A DNA stretch of 31,235 bases from JAICTV01 sp035634055. GTDB taxonomy: Bacteria > Planctomycetota > Phycisphaerae > Tepidisphaerales > Tepidisphaeraceae. The stretch covers positions 1 through 31,235 of the forward strand of contig DASQDR010000159.1 of assembly GCA_035634055.1 (NCBI GenBank), read 5' to 3'. Positions 23,177 to 31,235 of the stretch are shown here, piece by piece (within the stretch, counting starts at the first letter, position 1; each line of letters opens with the position of its first letter). Below the pieces are notes generated by a model. The model saw nothing but the letters and a program-made list of their open reading frames with translations. It was not told the origin of the DNA and made no database searches. The position numbers and the translations under genes were made by a program.

Positions 23177-24247
23177 ATGAATTCAGAGCCGCAGCCGTCG
23201 CGTCGTTCCGTCCTCCAGACCGCCGCCGCCGGCGCCGTCGCCCTGGCCGCCGGGGCGCCCATCGTGAAGGCTTCCATGAAAGCTGAAACACAATCGACCG
23301 TAATCGGGACCGGCGCGCACACCTACGAAGTGGTCCCCGGCTGGGGCGCGCTGCCGGAGGGGAAGAAGTTTGGCAACACCCACGGCGTGTGCGAGACGGA
23401 GGACCGCCGCATCTTCATCCACAACGCCTCGCCCACCGGCGATTGCGTCTGCGAGTTCGACGCCGACGGCAAGTTCATCCGCTCCTGGGGCCAGCAGTTC
23501 AATCCCGGCGCGCACGGGATGCAGGTCCGCAAGGAAGGCTCCGAGGAGTTCCTCTACTTCGCCACCACTGGCAACAAGAAGGTCATCAAGACGAACCTCA
23601 AGGGTGAGCACGTCCTGGACCTTGGCGTGCCCATGGAAGCGAAGAATCCCGCCGGCGAGCCGTGCTACAGCGAGAAGAACCCCAAGTACTCGCCGACGAA
23701 CATCGCCTTCCACCCCACCGACGGCTCGTTCTACGTCGCCGACGGGTACGGCTCGAACTACGTCCACCACTACGACAGGGACGGCAAGTACCTCCGCACC
23801 TGGGGCGGCACCGGCACCGGCGACGGGCAACTGAAGCAGCCGCACGGGATCTGGGTCGACACGCGCGACGCCAGCAACCCCCGCGTGCTCGTGGCCGACC
23901 GCGCGAACGTCCGCCTCCAGTGGTTCACGCTCGACGGCAAGTACCTCGCGCAGGTGCGCGAGGAGCTGCGCTTCCCCTGCCACTTCGACCAGCGCGGCGA
24001 CGAGATCCTGATCCCGGACCTGCACGGCCGGCTGACGATCTTCGACAAGGACAACAAGCTCGTCACCCACCTCGGCGACAACCCTGACGCCGCCAAGCGC
24101 GGCAACAACGGCGTGCCGCAGGAGCAGCTCGTGCCCGGCCAGTTCTGCTCGCCGCACCAGGCGATCTGGGACCGAGCCGGGAACATCTACTGCGTCGAAT
24201 GGCTCACCTACGGCCGCGTCACCAAGCTTCGCCGGGCCGGCGCGTGA
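23177..24247 (+). CDS. Tat-exported NHL-repeat beta-propeller protein
   Basis: 356 residues. The N-terminus has SRRSVLQTAAAGAVALAAG, a twin-arginine signal (Arg9-Arg10), so it is exported folded. The rest is built of NHL-type blades: GDCVCEFDADGKFIRSWGQQ, AFHPTDGSFYVADGYGSNYVHHYDRDGKYLRTWGG, VADRANVRLQWFTLDGKYL and IWDRAGNIYCVEWLTYGRV. The repeated xxVADxxNxRVQxFxxDGKxL pattern is that of six-bladed propellers such as the lyase domain of peptidylglycine amidating enzymes. NHL propellers bind ligands, proteins or sugars, and some are enzymes; none can be assigned here. GGAGAGAGAG precedes the ATG. Planctomycetes often carry many such exported propellers. Nothing adjacent suggests a partner. 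Confidence 0.88.
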   Translation: MNSEPQPSRRSVLQTAAAGAVALAAGAPIVKASMKAETQSTVIGTGAHTYEVVPGWGALPEGKKFGNTHGVCETEDRRIFIHNASPTGDCVCEFDADGKFIRSWGQQFNPGAHGMQVRKEGSEEFLYFATTGNKKVIKTNLKGEHVLDLGVPMEAKNPAGEPCYSEKNPKYSPTNIAFHPTDGSFYVADGYGSNYVHHYDRDGKYLRTWGGTGTGDGQLKQPHGIWVDTRDASNPRVLVADRANVRLQWFTLDGKYLAQVREELRFPCHFDQRGDEILIPDLHGRLTIFDKDNKLVTHLGDNPDAAKRGNNGVPQEQLVPGQFCSPHQAIWDRAGNIYCVEWLTYGRVTKLRRAGA

Positions 24248-24301
24248 GCGTGATCGAGATTGCTCCGCGGGGCCGCGCGGCAGCTCCAGCCTTCGCGCTC
24301 A

Positions 24302-24334
24302 TCATCCCGAAGCGTACTGGCGAGGGATCTCGGG
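24302..24334 (+). repeat. Half copy of the 3.6 kb inverted-repeat arm
   Basis: About 31 of 34 aligned positions match the reverse complement of the arm at 3670-3706 (TCATCCCGAA...GAGGGATCTCGGG), with one gap. No partner arm is nearby. It lies in the 194-base gap between the NHL and GNAT genes. Confidence 0.75.
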
Positions 24335-24441
24335 CGGGCGGGCGCGCCCGGGTACTGTTGCTTCTCCCGGGAATCCGCGGGCGATGCATTCGCTCGGATT
24401 ATGCGATAGGATGGCGGCCTCTTAAGTTAGGAATTGCCGCC

Positions 24442-24891
24442 GTGGCCAACGCCGAGATTATCATCGCCGACGAGAAACTGCTGCCGCAGGCCGTCGATTT
24501 GCACAACGCGGTCTTCCGCCCGAAGCGCGAGATCGACTTCTTCAAGCGCCGCTTCATGGCGCGCTACAACGCCCTGACGCTGCTGGCCCGAATGGGCGAT
24601 CGCCCGGTCGGGTTCTGGATCGGGTTCGAGCTCAAGCCGGGCATGTTCTACCACTGGCTCGGCGCGGTGCTGTCGGAGGTCCGCCGCCACGGCGTCGGAC
24701 GGCAGTTGCAGGAAGCGCAGCAGGCTTGGGCGAAGGACCACGGCTACGAGTACATCCGCTGCGAGTGCATGAACCATCAGCGCGAGTTCATCCACTTCGC
24801 CATCGACGTCGGCTACGACATCGTCGGCATCCGGTGGGACTCGACCCACGCCGACAACCTGGTCGTGTTCGAGAAGAACTTATCCGACTAG
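24442..24891 (+). CDS. GNAT family N-acetyltransferase
   Basis: 149 residues from GTG 24442. The acetyl-CoA binding motif A appears as VLSEVRRHGVGRQLQEAQQAWA (RxxGxG at 81-86), preceded by strand VGFWIGFE (56-63) and followed by YEYIRCECMNHQREFIHFAIDVGYDIVG, which fits the GNAT fold. It should acetylate an amine of unknown identity. The start is inferred: the frame stays open from 24199, but the upstream part covers the end of the NHL gene and a repeat; no ATG is available near 24442, and a weak GGA lies about ten bases upstream. A later internal start cannot be excluded. It has the same strand as the NHL gene, but the intervening repeat argues against a tight operon. Confidence 0.8.
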   Translation: MANAEIIIADEKLLPQAVDLHNAVFRPKREIDFFKRRFMARYNALTLLARMGDRPVGFWIGFELKPGMFYHWLGAVLSEVRRHGVGRQLQEAQQAWAKDHGYEYIRCECMNHQREFIHFAIDVGYDIVGIRWDSTHADNLVVFEKNLSD

Positions 24892-24958
24892 CGGTGCGAG
24901 CGCCGTGGGGCGCGCCCGTGCCCGGCGGGCGCCCGCGCGTGCTGTGAATCCGGGTCGG

Positions 24959-25141
24959 TCACGAGCCGGTGGCGGGTTGCACGTCCGCCTGCACCATCGC
25001 GGGCTCCGCGGCGGGCAGCGGGCTGCGGTACTCGATTGCCTCCTGGATGCGCACTTGCGCCCACCCAACGACCCAGACGGCCATCACGATCGTCAGGACC
25101 ATCACCGGCAGGAGCAGTTCTCGGATCTTGTCGGCTAACAC
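24959..25141 (-). CDS. Small single-pass membrane protein
   Basis: 60 codons from a GTG at 25141: a short basic start (LADKIRE), one hydrophobic helix LLLPVMVLTIVMAVWVVGWA at about 9-28, then a 30-residue Ala/Pro-rich polar tail. GGAAAGG lies nine or more bases before the GTG. I do not recognise it. The hydrophobic helix, codon use like its neighbours, and isolation in an otherwise empty stretch support a real small protein, but the open frame could be chance in GC-rich DNA. Confidence 0.5.
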   Translation of the reverse strand: MLADKIRELLLPVMVLTIVMAVWVVGWAQVRIQEAIEYRSPLPAAEPAMVQADVQPATGS

Positions 25142-25259
25142 GGCAGCACACCTTTCCAGTACGAGCCAAAACGGGGTCTGCGTATCGTCACCGGGGGTAG
25201 TGCAAAGGTCGCGCCGCCGCGGCGCGAACGCCGGTTAAATTTGCTAAAGATGGGCACCC

Positions 25260-26117
25260 ATGCGTCCCGCTGAGTTCGATCTTTGGCTGAGCGATTCGCA
25301 ACGGCGGCGGCCGCTGGTGATGGGCGTGCTGAACGTTACGCCGGACAGCTTCAGCGACGGCGGGCACTTCGCTTCCGCCGACGCCGCCGTCGCCCACGCC
25401 CGCGCGATGGTCGACGCCGGCGCTGACCTGATCGACGTCGGCGGCGAGTCGACCCGTCCCGGCGCTTCGCCCGTGCCCGACGACGAGCAGGTCCGGCGGG
25501 TCGTGCCGGTGATCGGCGAGATCGCCAGGCTCGCGACAATCGTTTCGATCGACACGACCCGCGCGACCGTCGCCGCCGCCGCGCTCGATGCCGGCGCCGG
25601 GGTAGTCAACGACGTCACCGCCGGCCGCGACGACCCGGCGATGCTGCCGCTAATCGCCCGCCGGGGCGCGGCCGTCATCCTGATGCACATGCTCGGCACC
25701 CCGCGGACGATGCAGGACGACCCGCGCTACGCGGACGTGGTGACCGAGGTGGCGGATTTCCTCCGCGAGCGGACGGTCGCCGCGCAGACCGCGGGCGTGA
25801 TGCTGGAGCGGATCCTGCTCGACCCCGGGATCGGGTTCGGCAAGTTAATCGGTCACAACCTCGAGCTGCTCCGCCGGCAAGACGAGTTGACGGCGCTCGG
25901 TCGGCCGCTGGTTATCGGCACGTCGCGCAAGGGGTTCATCGGGACGCTCACCGGCGAGCCCGAGCCGGCGCGGCGGCTGTTCGGAACCGCCGCCACCGTC
26001 GCCTGGGCAGTCGCCCACGGCGCGGCCATCGTGCGGGTCCACGACGTACGGGCGATGGCCCAGGTGGTCCGGACGATCGACGCGATCCGAAGCGCGGATT
26101 TTCTCACGCCGCAATAG
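25260..26117 (+). CDS. folP: Dihydropteroate synthase
   Basis: 285 residues. It condenses p-aminobenzoate with dihydropterin pyrophosphate in folate synthesis and is the sulfonamide target. Conserved elements in order: MGVLNVTPDSFSDGG (21-35), IDVGGESTRPGA (about 58-69), SIDTTRATVA, VNDVTAGRDD, MHMLGTPRTMQ, LDPGIGFGKLIGHNL, and the C-terminal GTSRKGFIG and VRVHDVRAM. All core motifs are present. The ATG at 25260 has no clear ribosome binding site; an ATG at 25250 is out of frame. It is the first gene of the folP-cdaA-cdaR group. This order is seen in various bacteria. Confidence 0.97.
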   Translation: MRPAEFDLWLSDSQRRRPLVMGVLNVTPDSFSDGGHFASADAAVAHARAMVDAGADLIDVGGESTRPGASPVPDDEQVRRVVPVIGEIARLATIVSIDTTRATVAAAALDAGAGVVNDVTAGRDDPAMLPLIARRGAAVILMHMLGTPRTMQDDPRYADVVTEVADFLRERTVAAQTAGVMLERILLDPGIGFGKLIGHNLELLRRQDELTALGRPLVIGTSRKGFIGTLTGEPEPARRLFGTAATVAWAVAHGAAIVRVHDVRAMAQVVRTIDAIRSADFLTPQ

Positions 26118-26206
26118 CCCGCCGCCCGCTTAGTTTATATAGTTTCCGCAGCGCTCTCCGCACGTCGCGCGCGCGCAGGGCCCCCGGGTGGTGTCGCAGG
26201 GCGGCA

Positions 26207-27046
26207 ATGGACGAAACGCTCATCAGCTTCAGGAGCTTCTGGACGGCGGTGCGGGCCTACCACTGGGGCCAGGTCGCCATCGAGCTGTTGCTGATCGGGG
26301 CGGTCGTCTTCTGGGTCATCCGGTTCCTCCGCGGCACGCGCGGCGCCCGAATGCTGAAGGGCGTCGCCTTCATCCTGATCAGCCTGTACCTCGTGGTCCG
26401 CCTGGTCGGCACGCAGTTCGGGCTGAACCGAATCGAGTTCCTTTACCGCCAGTTCCTGATTTTCGCGGGCTTGGCCACCGTGGTCGTCTTCCAGCCGGAG
26501 CTGCGCCGCGCACTGATGCGGCTCGGGGAGACGCGGCTGTTCCGCTCGTGGTCGAGCCAGGTGGATGATGAGATCGACGCGCTGGTCGAGGCGGCGACGT
26601 TCCTGTCGCGCCGCAAGATCGGCGCGCTGGTGGCGATCGAGCGCGACGTCGGCCTCGGGGGCATCGCCGAGAGCGGCACGCGCGTCGGCGCGGACCTGAC
26701 CGCCCCGCTGCTGGAAACGATCTTCTGGCCCAACTCGCCGCTGCACGACCTTGGCGTGGTGATCAGCGGCGGCAAGATCGCCTACGCCGGCGTGCAGTTC
26801 CCGCTGGCCGAGAGCGGCGACCTGGAAAAGGAACTCGGCAGCCGCCACCGCGCCGCCGTCGGCATGAGCCAGGAGAGCGACGCGGTGGTGCTGGTGGTCT
26901 CGGAGGAGACCGGCGACGTCAGCGTCGCGGAGCGCGGGCAGCTCATCCGCAAGCTCACGCCCGAGGGCCTGCGCGGCCTGCTCAGCGAACTCCTCGGCCG
27001 CGGCATCGACGCGGGCGGGACAGCGGTTCGAAAAGCAGCAGCGTGA
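26207..27046 (+). CDS. cdaA: Diadenylate cyclase CdaA (DAC domain), with altered DGA motif
   Basis: 279 residues: hydrophobic N-terminal helices (about 22-38, 50-66 and 80-95), then a DisA_N/DAC domain at about 100-245. The enzyme makes cyclic di-AMP from two ATP, regulating turgor, potassium and cell-wall homeostasis. The RHR motif is intact (GSRHRAAVG, 211-219), and TFLSRRKIGALVAIER is typical. The usual HDGAVII is here HDLGVVI (His180, Asp181, Leu182, Gly183): the Asp is kept, but Gly-Ala has become Leu-Gly. TATAGT at 26138-26143 may be the -10. It follows folP by 89 bases and precedes cdaR, with a long inverted repeat between, as expected of the CdaA-CdaR pair. Function as a cyclase is likely but should be tested because of the motif change. 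Confidence 0.92.
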   Translation: MDETLISFRSFWTAVRAYHWGQVAIELLLIGAVVFWVIRFLRGTRGARMLKGVAFILISLYLVVRLVGTQFGLNRIEFLYRQFLIFAGLATVVVFQPELRRALMRLGETRLFRSWSSQVDDEIDALVEAATFLSRRKIGALVAIERDVGLGGIAESGTRVGADLTAPLLETIFWPNSPLHDLGVVISGGKIAYAGVQFPLAESGDLEKELGSRHRAAVGMSQESDAVVLVVSEETGDVSVAERGQLIRKLTPEGLRGLLSELLGRGIDAGGTAVRKAAA

Positions 27047-27057
27047 GAAGGAAAGAA

Positions 27058-27206
27058 CGAAATCCTAAGCCCTAGGCACGAAATAAATTCGAATGACAGA
27101 AGCAGAAAACGAGGCGGTTGGCGCCGTTTCGAGCATCCCGAATCTTCCTGCGTTTTCCGCCGTTTCTTCCTTCGAATTTGTTTCGTGCCTAGGGCTTAGG
27201 ATTTCG
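27058..27206. repeat. 149-base inverted-repeat element between cdaA and cdaR
   Basis: Arms 27058-27093 and 27171-27206 are 36 bases each and complementary at 35 positions; weaker pairing continues inward (AGAAAACG-like words). The arms contain CCTAAGCCCTAGG and are clearly AT-richer than the flanking genes. There is no open frame of substance inside. It could be a non-autonomous mobile element or a stable RNA hairpin; no target duplication is obvious. Confidence 0.88.
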
Positions 27207-27251
27207 CGATTCTCCCAGTAGTTTCCGCTCAACGTCCTACCAGTCACCGCT

Positions 27252-28403
27252 ATGCCCGATCGTCCTTCCATCACCTACGAAGCTCGCCCGCGACTCCGCA
27301 CCTGGCGTGACGACATCTCGGCGGAGTGGACGCGGTTCGCCTCCGGGTTCACGCGCGAGAACATTGTCAGCAACCTCAAGACGCTTGCGTGGGTCGTCCC
27401 GCTGACGCTGCTGATCTGGATCTATGCCGAGCGCGAGCAGGTCGCGCCGGCCAAGGACGTGGCCGTCCCGTTCGAGCTCACCAGCGTCGATGCCGACCGC
27501 GCCGTCTCGCTCAAGCCGCCGCAGGACAAGAACCTCGTGCTCGAGCTGCAAGGCCCGCAGGCGCGGCTCCAGGACGTGCTCAACAAGCTGCGCGGCGGGA
27601 CGATGCCGCAGGGGCTGAAGATCGACGTGCCGACCACCTACCAGGTCAACCGCGAGCACGCCCTGCCGACGCTGGACCTGGTGCGCAGCCAGAAGATTTT
27701 CACCGACGCCGGCGTCACGGTACTCGGCGTGCAGCCGGCGCGGCTGGAGATCGTCGTCGACGAGGTCGTCGAGCGAGAGGCGCGCATCGTCGGGCCGTCC
27801 GGGGTGAAGAACCTTGAGGCGACGTTCGACCCGCCCACGGTCAAGCTGCGCGGGCCGCTGTCGGTGCTGAACAAGGCGCTGGCGTCGGTCCCGCAGGAGG
27901 AGAACGGGCGGCTGCTGCTCCACGCCGACCTGCCGCAGCACATCCTGCGCAAGCCGGATCACTACGAGCTGACCGACGTCGTGCTGACCCGTCCGCCGGA
28001 GCTGCAGGATGACCGGGTAAGCATCGTCGCCCTGCCCAAGATCCGCGCGGTGGTGGACGTGCGGCAGGCGGACAAGACGTACACCCGCCCGTCGATGACG
28101 GTGACGCAGGACGTGCCGGATGGCCTGCTGGACAAGTACAAGATGGTAGACTTCCGCGCGGTGCTCCAGAACGTCACGCTGGTCGGCCCGCCGGAGCTGA
28201 TCGAGGCGATGCAGCGCCCCGACTTCCAGCCGCAACCCAAGGCCCACGTGGTGGTGACCGCCGAGGACGCGACCGGCGAGCGGCGGACGAAGGTCGTGGT
28301 GTACGACCTGCCCAAGGGCGTCGACGTGGTCCCCGAAGACCAGAAGCGCACGGTCGAGTTCCGCCTGGTCGACCGCTCGACCCTGCCCCTCTCGACGCCG
28401 TAG
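27252..28403 (+). CDS. cdaR: CdaR-like YbbR-domain protein
   Basis: 383 residues. A basic cytoplasmic N-terminus (1-38) is followed by one membrane helix (LAWVVPLTLLIWIYAEREQ, about 42-60), then a large extracytoplasmic region of YbbR-type repeats, e.g. VPFELTSVDADRAVSLKPPQ...VLELQGPQARL, IVVDEVVEREARIVGPSG and ATFDPPTVKLRGPLSVL. YbbR/CdaR proteins bind and regulate the diadenylate cyclase CdaA, here encoded just upstream. No ribosome binding site precedes the ATG at 27252. glmM, often next in this cluster, is absent; topA lies opposite. The 205-base gap from cdaA is mostly the inverted-repeat element, so coupling between the two genes may be altered. Confidence 0.85.
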   Translation: MPDRPSITYEARPRLRTWRDDISAEWTRFASGFTRENIVSNLKTLAWVVPLTLLIWIYAEREQVAPAKDVAVPFELTSVDADRAVSLKPPQDKNLVLELQGPQARLQDVLNKLRGGTMPQGLKIDVPTTYQVNREHALPTLDLVRSQKIFTDAGVTVLGVQPARLEIVVDEVVEREARIVGPSGVKNLEATFDPPTVKLRGPLSVLNKALASVPQEENGRLLLHADLPQHILRKPDHYELTDVVLTRPPELQDDRVSIVALPKIRAVVDVRQADKTYTRPSMTVTQDVPDGLLDKYKMVDFRAVLQNVTLVGPPELIEAMQRPDFQPQPKAHVVVTAEDATGERRTKVVVYDLPKGVDVVPEDQKRTVEFRLVDRSTLPLSTP

Positions 28404-28573
28404 CAACCGACCTTCGGTCCCCTCTCCCAGTACGGTCGGACAGGGTCAAGGTGAGCGCCGGCGCTGCCCCCGTCTCGGCGCAACCGCAACAGACTATCCC
28501 TCACCCCGCGCCCTCTCCCTCATAACATGGAACGGGAGCGGCGCCGTCCGCGTTCTCGCCGACTGCAACCCCG

Positions 28574-28607
28574 CAAATGAAGACGCCCCGCGGCGGGCGG
28601 GGCGTCT
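28574..28607 (-). terminator. Terminator downstream of topA
   Basis: An 11-base-pair perfect stem (AGACGCCCCGC / GCGGGGCGTCT, 28581-28607) with a five-base loop, 29 bases past the topA stop. On the minus strand it is followed by TCATTT, a weak U tract. The rest of 28404-28636 holds degenerate CCCTCTCCC-type sequence and no gene. Confidence 0.7.
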
Positions 28608-28636
28608 GTGGTCTCAGGTTCGGGCCGCCTTGGCGG

Positions 28637-31235
<2,599 letters not shown>

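Noticed and set aside
24199..24441. N-terminal extension of the GNAT protein
   Set aside because: The extra 81 codons overlap the end of the NHL gene and the dispersed repeat and show no conserved features.
27058..27206. Insertion sequence or complete mobile element
   Set aside because: There is no transposase frame inside or nearby and no convincing target-site duplication. It is called only an inverted-repeat element.

Overview
The window is GC-rich bacterial chromosome with densely packed housekeeping genes and no phage, transposase, CRISPR or plasmid genes. It most likely comes from a planctomycete, probably of the Phycisphaerae type. That is inferred from a pseudopilin with an FTLVELLVVIGIIAVL N-terminus and a C-terminal FCDGHV motif, a membrane protein opening with a CDECGYSLRGL...CPECG zinc ribbon, twin-arginine and lipoprotein export signals, and an LptE-like protein implying an outer membrane. 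No taxonomic search was possible.

Layout. 1-3.5 kb: the start of an amidohydrolase/uronate-isomerase-like gene, an exported endonuclease/exonuclease/phosphatase (EEP) fold protein, the pseudopilin, and ilvC with a clear promoter. 3.5-6.2 kb: a repeat-filled intergenic region, then the leftward cluster rnpA - EEP lipoprotein - yidD, in which each junction is a 4-base ATGA overlap, with a DedA membrane protein divergent. 6.3-10.2 kb: leftward trxB, a Nudix hydrolase, a leuB-type dehydrogenase and miaA. 10.3-13.1 kb: hsp20 tail-to-tail with a Dabb-domain lipoprotein, then queG and a DUF1992 gene. 13.1-15.9 kb: a MATE transporter, a fatty acid desaturase and tRNA-Lys(TTT). 16-21.1 kb, rightward: recO, a BamD-like TPR protein, an LptE-like lipoprotein and ftsH, closed by a strong terminator. 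21.1-25.1 kb: an unrecognised duplicated membrane protein, a Tat-exported NHL beta-propeller, a GNAT acetyltransferase and a small membrane protein. 25.3-28.4 kb: folP - cdaA - cdaR, a cyclic di-AMP module. The right end is topA, cut by the window edge.

Themes. Envelope biogenesis recurs (YidD, BamD-like, LptE-like, DedA, FtsH, c-di-AMP synthesis), as does tRNA maturation and modification (RnpA, MiaA, QueG, tRNA-Lys). Four intergenic spaces carry long inverted or short-period repeats; two of these share a 23-base-period unit, and a half copy of one lies at 24.3 kb. Several genes have a TACAAT/TATAAT box only 6-9 bases before the start codon, which suggests leaderless or near-leaderless transcripts.

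I see no complete new defence or mobile system. The items most worth following are the EEP lipoprotein locked between rnpA and yidD, the altered DGA motif of the diadenylate cyclase, the duplicated zinc-ribbon membrane protein, and the repeat elements.
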